Assembly (NCBI GenBank): GCA_026075535.2
Contig: AP026546.1
Coordinates: forward strand, 7,874,001-7,938,000
Direction of reading: 5' to 3'
From: Tricholoma matsutake
Taxonomy: Eukaryota; Basidiomycota; Agaricomycetes; Agaricales; Tricholomataceae
DNA length: 64,000 nucleotides
How positions within the stretch are numbered: position 1 is the first letter of the stretch; each line of letters opens with the position of its first letter. The notes beneath the pieces are model-generated. The model saw nothing but the letters and a program-made list of their open reading frames with translations. It had not been told where the DNA came from and did no database searches. Of the stretch, positions 43,649 through 55,374 are shown piece by piece. Position numbers and translations under genes: made by a program.

Positions 43649-43975
43649 GTGTCCTATTGCAAGGGCAAGGGCTTTAGCAGCATTAGTGGCATCAGGAACA
43701 GCAACAGTGGCATTGGCAATGGCAACACCAATATTGGCAATGGCAACAGTGGCATTGGCAATGGCAGCACCAATATCGGCAATGGCAACAGTAAGATTGG
43801 CAATGGCAACACCAATATCGGCAGCAGCACCAGTAGGATTGGCAATGGCAACACCAATATTGGCAATGGTAACATCAGCAATGGCAACATCAGGATTGGC
43901 AGCAAATCCATCAGCCTCAGCACGAGCACGACCTATCTGAAGGACAGCTGATGACCTTGCACAGCAGGAAGCCAT
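43649..43975 (-). pseudogene. Truncated repeat-rich frame, possibly an end of a Zn2Cys6-family gene
   Basis: Minus-strand frame (ATG 43975) of Ala/Ile/Val-rich 6-residue repeats (IANIGV, IANATV type), cut by the Gypsy-3 LTR. The repeats recall the AAGTGM repeats of the neighbouring gene at 44105-46315. It may be an extra exon or a second family member. Confidence 0.4.
43684..43905. repeat. 18-bp minisatellite (ggcattggcaatggcaac type)
   Basis: About a dozen imperfect 18-bp units such as ggcaatggcaacaccaat. Both strands stay open across it, giving an apparent plus-strand ORF that I do not regard as a gene. Confidence 0.85.
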
Positions 43976-44104
43976 TTCAACCCAGGCTGTTGGGAGGAGA
44001 CAGAGAATTAAAAAAGTGAAATTTGCAGAGTAGATTTACAAATAAAACACTATGTAATGTGAAAAAAAAAATAGTCCAACTTTTATGTACATGCCAAATC
44101 ACAT

Positions 44105-46315
44105 CTATTCTTTTCTGCCTCGCTTTGTCTCCACTCTGTCCTCAGATTTTCCTGCTCTCTTCCTTGGGTTTGGCTGAGGGGTGGTACTTCTGGAACATAA
44201 TCCAGATGGACCAGGGGTCAGCCCACATGGGGATTGGTGCAGCTGTGCAGGGGGAGGGGAGGGCTGGGGTGAGGTGATTACATCGACTGCCGATGCCGGG
44301 GCGGCAGCCTTGGGCTCGGCAAGTGATGTTGGGGGGAAGAGGAGAGGGAGTTGTGGGGCCATCAATGTTGTGGGCTGTACCATTTCTTGAGAATCCTGTG
44401 GTGTGGCAGGAATAATTTGGATGGGGGGGGTGCCAGCCAAGGATGCTTCCCCCACCACCTCTTCAGGCACAGCCAGTCCCTCCTCACCATGCTCAGGCTC
44501 AGTGTTACCCTCGACAAATCCCCCCTCCTCAACCAGTTCTGCCATCTGTTTGTCTTTGTCGCCAGCAGCGGGAGCAGCAATGGGAGTGGGAGCAGGAGTG
44601 GGAGGGGGAGCTGGAGCTGGGGAGTGGGAGCAGGAGTGGGAGCAGGAGCAGGACCGGGAGCAGGAGCAGGAGCAGCATCGCCTTCCTCAGCATCTGTCAT
44701 TTCTTCCCAATCTGCCTCTGCCCTCCAGCTTGGAGTCCTCTCGAGGCAAACCACCTGCCCAGCCATGTAACCATTGTACAATGTAATGGGCTGTGTGCCA
44801 GCCTGCAACCCAAGGTATCCTTCAATGTCATTCACCCTGTTTTGAAGCAAGTTGACCATCTCCCAGAGTTCTTGTACATGGAGTTGGGACTCTTGGAATG
44901 ACTCTTCATTCCACTGTGCATGCTTGTACATGTCTTCCTCCAGTTGGTATAGATGTCCAGTGAAGGTGGCGTAGTCACTGGCAGAGGGGTATGGAGTCAG
45001 GGCAGGGAGGGCAGTTGGCTCAGGCTCGGGATTGGCCATGTCAATATCCTCTTCCACAGCTATGGGTATACATGTTAGTGGTTTTATGTGTCATGATATG
45101 GAAGGACTAACCTTTTGATTTTCCTTTTTGGCTTGCAGTGAACCACCTAGACGATTCCTCTCCACTGTCTTCACTGGAAAATTGCGCCTTCTTTGCTTTT
45201 CTTCTTGCTGATCCTTTTGCTTTCTTGGTTCTTGGCACTCAATCCAATTGCACCAAACTTTCCCTTTCCCACAGAAGTAGCAGGCCATTTTCCCATTCAC
45301 CTGTTCCCAACACTCATGCCTAAGCCTGACACATCATGCACATGGCGTTGTTCACAAACTCCCTCACTGGGGTGCTCCTCATGTGCCCTTGCTGCATTGT
45401 GCTGCTTCCACTCCATCCTGGGATTGGCACCAGCATCGCTCTCCATCTCCTCATCAAAATCCTTGTCTGATCCCCTGCTACTCTGCACCTCTTGCAGCCT
45501 GGGTCTCACTGTGATTGCTGGCAGCATTGGTCGCTGGGCTGGGGCTGGAAGTCTGGATCCTGATGCTTCTGGTTGGGCCCACATCTTGGCCAGTGCCAGT
45601 GCCGCTTCTATCCTTGTTGGTGTTGGTGTTGCTGCTGCCATTGCCACTGCCACTCCTTGTACCTTTGCCACTGCCGCTCCTCCTTTCTTTGCCGCTGCTG
45701 TCCCTGTCTTTGCCGCTGCCATTCCCACTTTCTTAACTGGTGCCATTCCCGTTCCCGCTGCCATTCCTGTTCCTGCTGCCATTCCTGTTCCCACTGCCAT
45801 TCCTGTTCCTGCTGCCATTCCTGTTCCCGCTGCCATTCCTGTTCCCGCTGCTGTTCCCATTCCCACTGCCATTCCTGTTCCCACTGCAGTGGCCGTTCCA
45901 CCTGCCCTTGCCATTCCACCTGCCCTTGCCGATGCAGTTGGTCCAGCTGATGTGGACACAGGTCCTGTTATGCCCTTTTTCTCGTCAAAGGTCTTCATTG
46001 CCCTCAGTTGACCTTCAATAAACTTCTGGTCCCCTGTCCTGTCTGACTTTGACCATGCTACCACAAATCCCCACAAAAAGGCATCAGCCTGGAAGACGGC
46101 CTGCACATCCTCTGTGAGAACCTCTCTTTGCCAGGCAAATAACATTTTCCACAATTTGTAAGTGCATCATTGATCTGATAGCATGCCAATCCACTCATAA
46201 GGGCTGATTTTCTTTCCTTCATCATGGCCTTGATACTTTGGTCCTGAAGTCCATTGTGGATGGATTGCTCAATCTCGCTGATCTGGCTGAGCACTTGTTG
46301 GTGTGTAACATTCAT
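44105..46315 (-). pseudogene. Spliced Zn2Cys6-type, repeat-containing protein gene
   Basis: Minus strand from ATG 46315. An N-terminal helical region precedes a frame break near 46150. Next come a helical block with a Trp-rich stretch (FLWGFVVAWSK), then GMAAGT hexapeptide repeats. A cysteine cluster follows, C-x2-C-x6-C-x9-C-x2-C-x6-C at about 45340-45250, with an in-frame TGA between the first two Cys. Intron 45060-45111 (GTTAGT, branch CTAAC, CATAG) leads to a coiled coil (QLEEDMYKHAQWNEESFQ) and a Pro/Ala-rich tail after another frame break near 44540. The spacing matches the fungal Zn(II)2Cys6 consensus. It is probably a repeat-borne family related to the antisense ORF at 41816-42805; not functional as it stands. 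Confidence 0.65.
45738..45920. repeat. 18-bp coding minisatellite (GMAAGT repeats)
   Basis: Roughly ten units of the type gccattcctgttcctgct, read on the minus strand as AGTGMA. All units keep the 18-bp length, so the frame is preserved. Confidence 0.9.
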
Positions 46316-46610
46316 GGTTGATGAGTCAGCTGTGGCAGCAGGGTTGATGTTGAGATGAAAAAAGTGAAACACTGAAAATCAACAATCATGTGTTGTTGAT
46401 CAATATACAATCAATATATACAAACAAATAATGTTCTGATTAAATGGTATCACTTGGGGCAGCACTATCTAGTGCCCCATTTTATGATTCCAGCTACCCA
46501 CCAGGCAATGGAGGCCTATTGCAAGAAGGTTGAATTCAATGTACACATGGCACATGGGGGGGTAAGATTTCCTTCTTTTCAAAGTCTCATTGCCGCCAGC
46601 CTAGCCATCT

Positions 46611-46752
46611 TGGCCTGATGCCATCCTTGGGCTGATGTTGTCCTGTTGGCCAATGCCGTGTCTTAGCTGATGCTGTGTCTTGGCCAATGCCGTGTCTTGG
46701 CCAATGCCATGTCTTGGCTGATGCCGTGTCTTGGCTGATGCCATGTCTTGTT
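46611..46752. repeat. Tandem repeat of 18-bp units (ggccaatgccgtgtcttg type)
   Basis: About seven imperfect units alternating gccaatgccgtgtcttg and gctgatgccgtgtcttg. It lies in the 480-bp space between two divergent genes, upstream of the start at 46796. Confidence 0.85.
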
Positions 46753-46795
46753 TGCCTCATCTATCCTCTCACTGATGACTTTGCAGTCTGGAAAC

Positions 46796-47180
46796 ATGAC
46801 TGATACACCATACTACTATGCATTGGCCTGCAACCAGCTAATGCTACCTGCTGATCCAGTAAGTGCCTTGTCCTCATTTGTATGACTGTTAGTTCATCCT
46901 GTTGCAGAAATTGACAGACAGGGAGCTGTTGAGCTGCCATGCCAAAGTGAAAGCCCTGAAAAACAACCTTGGCACCTCATACAAGGATGCCAGTCATCGT
47001 CTCTACATGGCCAAGGTTGAGAAGCTGGAACAGCAAGATGTCACATTGAAGACATATGTGACCTTGAAGGAAAGGATGGAATATAATCTGAAATCATTTG
47101 AACGCAGGTTCTCAGACATTCAAATCAGATCATTGTCCCATGACGACAACATGGCCAATCCTGCCAGTTCTCACAATTAG
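46796..47180 (+). CDS. Small two-exon gene, 111-residue coiled-coil protein
   Basis: Exon 1 46796-46858 begins ATG ACT GAT and ends ...GATCCA. Intron 46859-46907 (GTAAGT...TTGCAG, 49 bp) is in phase 0. Exon 2 46908-47180 ends with TAG. The product starts MTDTPYYYALACNQ and continues with a charged helical stretch (KLTDRELLSCHAKVKALKNN). No domain is recognised. It is divergently arranged to the Zn2Cys6-type gene. There are no internal stops, unusual in this neighbourhood; it may be a partner ORF of the same repeat family or a host gene. Confidence 0.6.
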
Positions 47181-47999
47181 CTAGTACCAACATTGTTATT
47201 TTAGCTAGGATGAACACTGATGTTTTGTTGATTTTGTTCATTCATACTGCCTGCGCCCATTGTGCGTCTGGTTTGCTAATGCCCATTGCCGATGCTCTTG
47301 ATATATAGATTTCCACCCCAAAGTGTCTGTCTGCTGCCGCTGATAGGTCCACTGTGCGCTCTAAGCTCTGGGAATGTCTCCAGAGGTATTGACACATCAA
47401 AATGCATGCTCCAACCCCTACGAACACCGCGACACCGCTCCGATACTATTTCAATCGACTTTGATCAACTTTGATCAACTTCAAACCACTTCGAACAATA
47501 TCGCAGCACTTCAAATGCCTTCAGCTGCCATACACCTATTGCACTGCCCTTCGGATACATGCAGCACACCTTGTAGGAGTTAGTGCATTGCATATCGAGC
47601 ACCACTGGACACAAGGAGACACCACGATGAGATTTTAGGACGTGATTGTGGTGCTTTGACATCTTGATGATATATTGGATCAATGGGGACAGGTACCAGT
47701 GATATATCATGCCTCTAGACATTTACCTTCTTATCTTCTTTCATTTATTCTATGATTTGCAAAGATTCTCTATTGTTTTATATCTTGCCTCATGTATTCC
47801 TCATGTTTTATTTCCTTTTTAGTATCACTTCTCCCAAACATATATAGCCTTGTACTAGCTACTTAGAAAGACAGAATACATCATCCTCTCACACCAATCA
47901 TCTGATTTAAGAGCTATTCTCTTGAGTCCAAGTGTCTCGACTTAGTCTTGAAATTCAGTGTTTTATGCCGAATTTCCTTGAACTCCTCATACTAGCTTC

Positions 48000-48320
48000 T
48001 CAAAACTATCGCATATTGTCTATCCTCTCTAGACACCTTTCTACGTCCTCATAGTCTATCCTCAGCCACTGTCGAAGGCATCTTCGTCTTCTATAAAGGC
48101 CTTCGAACTTCATCACACCTCTTCGAACTTCATTGCACCTCTTTGAATACTCTTCGAACTTCATTAAATTTCTCTCAAATGTTACCACAGCACTTTGTAC
48201 ACCCTCGATTGTTATTGAACTTCTCTCGAACGTCATCGCAGCACTTCAAATACTTTCGAACCTCATCGAACCTCATTGCACCTCTTTGAACTTCATTGCA
48301 CCTCTTCACACCTCTTCACA
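48000..48320. repeat. Degenerate tandem repeats (cttcgaacttcattgcacct type)
   Basis: Units of about 20 bp with the shared words ttcgaact, tcattgcacct and gaacctcatcg recur irregularly. Non-coding. Confidence 0.7.
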
Positions 48321-48570
48321 CACCCTTTAGAGTTGTTTTCATACCCCTGGTTTACAGCAGTGATATTTAGTACCACCTTGCAACCTTCCTCTAACTAGTG
48401 TTATACCATTCGAGCCCTTATTGTGGGTTTTGTTTGGGTTTCCTGGTTGAGTATCATCACTGCTGATGTTGATGTTGATGTAGATTTCTGTGCTGATGTG
48501 TCTGCTGATGCCAATGCCAATGGCTGTGACTATTTCATCAACGGTATTAGATTCTTACTGCACATCTATG

Positions 48571-48682
48571 CTGATGCTGTTGCTGTTGCCAATGCTGAAT
48601 ACCATGTCCAACACTATCTCATAGGTCACCAATCTGTCTATTAACATTCTTCATAGTGTATCACAAGCAAGAATTGTAAAAG
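48571..48682. repeat. Direct repeat pair, member 1 (partner 49928-50029)
   Basis: Shares gctgttgct-x-gcca, ttgacattcttcatagtgta-like sequence and caagaattgtaaaag with 49928-50029, about 1.25 kb away. The two may bound an inserted unit. Confidence 0.7.
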
Positions 48683-49927
48683 ACTTGTTTGGTAGGTCTG
48701 CACTACATAGAATGAATTATTGCATCATTGCCCATAGCTAGGCCATACAGTCTCCTATGCACATCTATACCAAACATTGTAATTCACTATAGTACACACA
48801 GAAAGTCTGCACCTTGGAAAGTCTGTCCGACTGTCTGACTGTCTGGCTGTCTGGCTGTCCAACTGCTTTTGCACAGCCACCCCTCCCTCTTTCAAGGAAG
48901 TGCAAATTCACCAGGCTTTGATGCATCATGTGTGCTGCACCCAACATGTGATGGGAACATTTCTGTTGATTACATGCCAACAACTCTGCCACCATGCTGG
49001 AAAATGACAGCTGAGATGGTAAACAAGCCTTTGCACCCAAAACAGGCACAAATGAGATGTCGTTTGTGCCCTAGGTCTGTTTTATGTTTCTTGTTTCAAC
49101 CAACTAACTGTTTTCATTAGTTTTAGGTCATAAACATGTTGCAATGATGGTCCCACCCCATGCCCAACCACGAATAACCACCCTAAGGCAACAAAACAAA
49201 GCACCAGGGCTCCACATTGACAAGAAACAACCCAGCACCTGCCCCAGCACCCACAACGATGATGGATGACCCATCACCCACCCCCAGCCCTGTGAGCCAC
49301 TGCTTGCAGGGTATATGGTGGGTGCTAGCAAGCAACGACATCAACAACGAGCACCAGTGCCCATGGAGGATCACCTCAATCAAGAGCATGACCATGACCA
49401 TGACTATGGCAATGAGAATGAGGACTGATCATGACCCAGGACCCTCACCACTGGCACAACCACCCTACGATGACAATGGACACCAGCACATGCACCCGAC
49501 ACCCCACGATGATGACGAAGGACCCACGCTCAATGGCATGGACGAGAATGGCAGTGGGAGGGGTACAATGGGGAGTGGGACCATGGAGACCACACAACAA
49601 TGCTCGTGTGTCTGGCGCGAGGGGTTTTATTTTCATTTAATTTAGTTCACGGCCATAGCATACCTACCAAACATGTAGTGCCGCCCCCAGAACTGATGCT
49701 TATTCTGGACTGCACCTAATGATGGTTCCCTGTTATTTCCAGACACTAGTGCATCATACAGCCTAAATGGGATACAGTTAAATACGTGGAAGATTGTGTC
49801 GTATGTAGTTAGTCGGACAGTCAGACACCCAGCCATATCCAGGACACAGATGTCCTCAGTACATGCAGCTAGGTCGTACTGTTATGGCGAAGTGGTGGAT
49901 GCCAATGCCGTACTTCTATGCCAATGC

Positions 49928-50029
49928 CAATGCTGTTGCTGATGCCATTGCCGAGTACCATGTACGCTATCTCTGATCTGTATATTATTGACATTCTTCA
50001 TAGTGTATCAAAAGCAAGAATTGTAAAAG
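49928..50029. repeat. Direct repeat pair, member 2 (partner 48571-48682)
   Basis: Second member, ending acattcttcatagtgtatca and aagcaagaattgtaaaag. Confidence 0.7.
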
Positions 50030-50918
50030 TGTATTCATTTGATACTAGTACATGTTATACATACTATGAGAGCATTCAATGGCATCCACTGAACCTGTAT
50101 CATTCGATACACTGTATGCATTCGATAGACCGTATTATTCGGTACAGTGTAGCTTACCTATGTGCCCCGTGGTAAATAAGTACCGTGATTCGAAACTCCT
50201 GATTTAGAGTAGCAGACTCTGGCAACTCTATTGTGTAAAATCGCAGAAGACAGCTTTCTTATTAGATCTTGTCATCTCTTTGAACCTTCAAACAATATGA
50301 AATAGGTTGGAAATAATCTGTCACCGTAAACCTCCAAAGCCCGTCAGCCCTTCCCTTCAAGTTCCTCATTCCACACCTACTTATTATCTTCTTGATCATC
50401 TTACATACCAAGTATGTCGCAGAATTACCTTGGTACAATTTTTTCTTCATATATGGCTTATCTTGTCTGTCAAGGTACGATCACGTAAGTAAACTGAGTT
50501 GATTAAGTGCCTCAATTTACGGGACTGAATTGGTCAGGGGTAGATTGATCCTAAGTATTTCTGGCGTAGGCACGACTACAAGGCACAAAACATTCTGCAC
50601 ATGGGTGTCTTATCAGTTATCAGTGCACAACGACATTGGTATTTTCTTCTATTCGGAAAATTGAATACTGAAGTGAACGCCGTGATCATTCCATCAGTCG
50701 AAGCATCAGCACTCAGCACCCTCCGACTCCTCGCCTTTATTCGACTGGTATACTTAAGGCCTGGCCAAATCATATCTACTAAGTACCGCGATCGCGGAGT
50801 GCTAATTGTGGATCAAATCTGCCTAGTTCTACCGCCCCGCCAATTTCCTGCCAATGCAATGCTAGTCCGTTCAAAGTCCGCTTTCTCTTGCCAGGGTTAT
50901 CATCGGAATTCTGTCCGG

Positions 50919-50924
50919 TATAAA
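50919..50924 (+). promoter_or_regulatory. TATA box of the amidase gene
   Basis: TATAAA (in ccggtataaatgggcc), 57 bp before the start codon. The spacing suits a short 5' leader. Confidence 0.55.
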
Positions 50925-50975
50925 TGGGCCATGATACGGTACGATCAGTTCAGTGTTACTCTCCTCTTGTCGCTG

Positions 50976-53249
50976 ATGTCTTCTCCACCGAACTGGCAAG
51001 CCGTGTGCGCTGCTCGGAAAGAAGCGCAACTAGCATCAATTCCTCGCGATTGGATAATCCAGCTGCCTCCCGATACGCAAACAAACGTTCTGGATGTCCC
51101 TTTACATTCCCAGTTACTCACGCCCAAGGAGCTGGAAATTACTGAAATCGACATACAGACTCTTTTAAACCAGCTACACTCCGCGGAGTGGTCTTCTGTT
51201 GAGGTTACTACAGCATTTTACAAGCGTGCCATCATCGCGCAGCAACTTGTTCGTCCTATTTCTTGTTTCATTTTCCGTTATACTTTGCTCACTGGCATGT
51301 CATGTAAGACGAATTGCCTAACAGAGATATTTGTCGATCGTGCATTGGCTCGCGCTCGAGAACTTGATGAAATACTACGCCAGACTGGAAAAGTTGTTGG
51401 CCCGTTACATGGTTTGCCCATCTCATTGAAAGGTAGTTAACGATACGGTCTTGCGCAGTAGACCACCTCAGTTCATATATTTTCTTCTCGAAAGATCAGT
51501 TCACAATGAAAGGTTTAGAAACCATCATGGGTAAGTTTAGCGTCGAGTTTCAATGTCCGACCTTTATCTTCGGACATCATTACAGGTTACGTTGCGTGGG
51601 TTGGCCAATTCGCAAAATCAGACTGTGTCCTCGTAGAAATTCTATACCAGTGTGGGGCAGTTCCGTTTGTACGAACCAACGTTCCACAAACACTCATGGC
51701 ATGTCGCGTCGCTTCTCTTGCTGAGCGATCTCTACTAAAGATCGACTGTGGTTTTCGTTCAGTGGGGTGAAACATACAATCATGTTTTTGGCCGGACAAC
51801 TAACCCATATAACCGCAAGTTGACCTCCGGTGGATCGTCTGGTGGCGAGGGTGCTCTTGTCGCAATGAAAGGCAGTCCCTTAGGTGTCGGAACAGACATA
51901 GGCGGGTGGGTTTGTATCGCTACCTCAGTGTCGGATCATAACTCACGACTGTAATTGCAGGTCTGTACGAATACCAAGTGCGTTCTGCGGGTTATACGCT
52001 TTACGGCCATCCTATGAGAGGCTGCCATATCATGGAGCGGCCAATTCGATGGAAGGCCAAGAGTCTATTTCGTCTGTTCTTGGTCCTATGACGCATTCCA
52101 TGTTCGGTGTCAAGCTCTTCACACAAGCGATTATTGCTGCGAAACCATGGCTCAAAGACCCCCTGGTCCTGAGGAAGGAATGGTCGGAGAAGGAGTACAA
52201 TTTGGTAGAACATGGTGGTGGGAAATCGTTGTGTTTTGGGATCCTCTGGGATAATGGTGTAGTTCGCCCTCACCCCCCACTGCAAAGGGCATTGGCGATG
52301 ACAAAAGCAGCACTCGAGGCTGATGGACACAAAGGTTGGATATAGTCATGTCCATTCAACAGGAGACTTTCGCTGAAACATCCGGATAGTCATCGATTGG
52401 GAACCACATCGACAAATAGAAATTTATCAGAATTCAGTATGTCCACTTTTGCATATTAAATAATCACTCAAGATCACTTCCGTCAGGAAACTATATATGC
52501 CGCAGATGGAGGACATGATCTTCGTGTTCAGTGCGAGTTATCAGGAGAACCCCTGATCCAGACGATGAGTCCTACTGAAGATGCTCACCCGACCCCTCTG
52601 AGTGAGCGCCTAAACCAAACGCTTGTAGGGGAGCCTGTTCACCGCAGCGCTTACGATGTAACCTCGTATGCTACTCCGATCACCGCCAGATCTCTGACCA
52701 TGTCTTCTCCAGTTATGGCAACTTCACAAGAAAAAGCGGGAATTAAGGAAGTCTCACCTCGACCATTGGGAGAAGACCGTCGAAAGAACAGGCACTGGGC
52801 GGCCTATCGATGCTATCATTGCGCCAGTAGCTCCGTACACTGCAGTACCTCATGGTCTGAACACGTCAGTACAATTTGTTTTGATAAGCGAGTGTATCTT
52901 GACGGCACGAAATAGCCACATATTCTATACATCGTTATGCAATGCCATGGACTACGCTTCTGCAGTATTCCCTGTCACCTTTGTCGATCCCAACGTTGAT
53001 CAACCACATTCGCCACACAAGTTTTACAATCACGAGGACGAGGCTATTTTCAACCATTGTCCGTTTCATTCCAACGCAGCTCGATAAATCCGTTCCTGAC
53101 GTCGTTTGTTCACAGATTCTCCAGAATTACTCGCTGGATGTCCAGTCGCCTTACAATTGATCGGCCGTTCGCAAGAAGAGGAGGCGGTCATTGCGATGAC
53201 CGAGATTGTAGACAATGCGCTGAAGGGACTCAAGGCCACATCGGCGTAG
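50976..53249 (+). CDS. Amidase (amidase-signature family), 11 exons, intact
   Basis: Hydrolyses amide bonds; the natural substrate is unknown. Exons: 50976-51248, 51309-51432, 51495-51530, 51586-51698, 51763-51905, 51961-52334, 52390-52436, 52487-52657, 52713-52864, 52916-53058 and 53116-53249, giving 1,710 bp and 569 residues without a stop. Introns are 50-64 bp. The catalytic Lys ends the block GPLHGLPISLK (K132). The cis-Ser is in TSGGSSGGEGAL (S207), and the nucleophile in GTDIGGSVRIPS (S231), whose codon begins just after intron 5. The spacing 75/24 equals that of Lys142-Ser217-Ser241 in FAAH. Intron 4 (51699-51762) is best read as a GC-AG intron. Length fits fungal acetamidase-like proteins. 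It is the only clearly intact conserved gene here, and TEs begin within about 2.5 kb on its right. Confidence 0.93.
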
Positions 53250-53410
53250 GGCCAGAGTCATCTTTGCATACTGAATATTTCCTCTGGAAATCTAGAAAGC
53301 AAAGTTGAAATTCGACTATTTATGTCTCAATAGTTGTGTTGACAATTTATATTTCAGAGTACGGGAGTGAATGAATGGCCGCAACCGCACTTCACGGTCC
53401 ATCAGGAAAA

Positions 53411-53610
53411 TCACACATTATTTTTGACTTTCTGACTTTTTTTTTTGACTTTTTTGGCCAAATTTTAAAGTCAGAAAGTTGATTTTCCCACTAAAAATGA
53501 TGCTAAAATTACCTCAACTTTACTAAAATTAGACCTGAGCTATCCACTTTCAACTTTATGCCTTTTTCAGCTTTGGAGTGGCTTTATAAAGCTAGAAAAA
53601 TAATGTGTGA
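53411..53610. mobile_element. MITE-like hairpin element with 15-bp perfect TIRs
   Basis: Left end TCACACATTATTTTT (53411-53425) and right end AAAAATAATGTGTGA (53596-53610) are perfect inverted repeats. Internal tgactttctgacttt and aaagtcagaaagt form a second inverted pair. The 200 bp are non-coding. A target duplication is not obvious. It lies 160 bp after the amidase stop codon. Confidence 0.7.
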
Positions 53611-55374
53611 TGACTTCCCATAGGATTTGGAAATGTAGAATAGTTTCCAAACCATAAAATGCAGGTCAGAGTGTGACTTGTCCGGTTGGGCCATGGCTAC
53701 ACCTGGCATGAACGAGTCCTCCCTTCATGGACTTTTTTTCCTTTAGTCTGCAATTATTTTCTTTAGATGCAAGGCCATATGGGAGATAATATATACAGTT
53801 GTGGACCTTGTGGTATAAAATGAAGCAAGACAGCAATTTTGAAGTTTGTAAAGGATGAGAGGTTCATGACTCATACTGTATACTGTTAGGCATAAATTGC
53901 AATGTTTGCCTGTTTTCCTTTGCAATGTAGTAGATTTGTAGTGGGTAGGAATTGTCCATCATATTCCATGTCGGTACCAGTAGAAATGCCATCCATCAGG
54001 AAAAACCTGATTTCCTAATTCGGGCTTAATTCCCATTTATTACTGGAAATGTGACTAATGCGTAGTAACGTCGCTAAGCGGCAGAGATTTACGGCAAACG
54101 CTACTTATTCCAGCTTTTAGGCTGTGTTTTCCCTAGCGCACTATAAGTTTTCGGGAACCCTGGTAAATTTATCCTGAAAATCTGAACACCCCGGTGTGCC
54201 TGGTACTTACTACTCCACTAATTTCCATATTTTACTTGTAAAAACATTCTGAAAGGAAAACAAAAAAGAACATTGCATGACTATGTATCATAGGTTGAAT
54301 AGCTCGAAATGACCATTTCAGACCCTACTAAAGGTTGTTCTGCTAGATGGTGTAAGATGTATGGTATTGGTTGACATAAAGTAACAAAGAGTCAGTAATT
54401 TACATGAGTGGATACTAGAAGAACTAGTAGTAACTTTAACTTGGAATCTACGTGCTTCAAGTTCGATGGTGGCCACCATCACATGCATCACATATCTCGC
54501 ATCTTGATGTCCAAGTCATTTCAAACCCCGCTGGAAATTCAACATGCATCAAACATAGACCAAACAAAGGTTTTTCTTCAACCACATCTTTGTCTCTTCT
54601 TTGTCTCCATCCCCGTCCCCTTCCACAAGCTTCCATCTCTCTAAGCAGTGACAACCATGGCCGCCATATCACAGCCTCTTGGCGACCAAATACAGCATTG
54701 AACATTTACTGAGGATGACACATGGCCACAGTGGTGCCACATCACATGCAAGACCAACACAACACCCAGCCCAGGTAACTTTTCTTGTTTCTATAACCTA
54801 ATTAACTATGTTTGATTATATTGAGGTTAGATTCTAGTGGTAATGACAGATGCAGATGCAACACAACACATGCTCAATCATGCACTAACCCCCTCCTCCC
54901 CATCAAAATGGGATGTGAGGCCAACGATAGCAGATAGGAGACAGCCAGGAGACTCATGAAGGGGTATACCTGCAAGGCAAGCACTTACCAACCCCCCACC
55001 ACGTTACTGACAGTCCCCTAACCCCCCAGACTAGGAATCCCCACCAACATGACACTATAATGCTGCACATGCCACACAATCCACGCATCCAGACACCTCC
55101 ACTATGAGCAACTGCTTGCAGGGGGGAAGCTGATGCATACCAACCAATGGGGAGTGTGAGCACCGGCATCAGTACTGGCCCCAAGCACTACTAGGAGAGC
55201 CAGACAATGATGCGGAGTGACACAGCACCCATCTCCATGCCTATGAGCAACTGCTTGTAGGGTGGATTATGGGTGCAGCTTGCTTTGGCAGCGGGTGTGA
55301 GGGAGGAGGATGGGCAGATGGCAGATGGCAACACAATGGTGGCACAAGGGAGGAGAGTGTACTATGGAGGTGTC
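53611..55374. other. No supported gene
   Basis: Short ORFs only. At 55105-55123 and 55243-55262 the motif gagcaactgcttgyaggg occurs twice in the same orientation; related copies occur at 49291 and near 62950 and 63370. Confidence 0.5.

Larger units (their letters stand above)
47181..50918. other. Gene-poor region with LTR-like and simple repeats
   Basis: No supported gene. 47620-47960 has LTR-like character (a TATATAG box near 47840 and a poly-pyrimidine stretch), but ends could not be set. 48000-48320 holds many ttcgaacttcattgcacct-like units. A direct-repeat pair lies at 48571-48682 and 49928-50029. 50030-50918 includes the amidase upstream region. Confidence 0.5.

Noticed and set aside
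43649..43951. Plus-strand ORF of Asn/Gly/Ile repeats
   Set aside because: It is the complement of an 18-bp minisatellite that stays open in several frames; the minus-strand reading fits the neighbouring gene family better.
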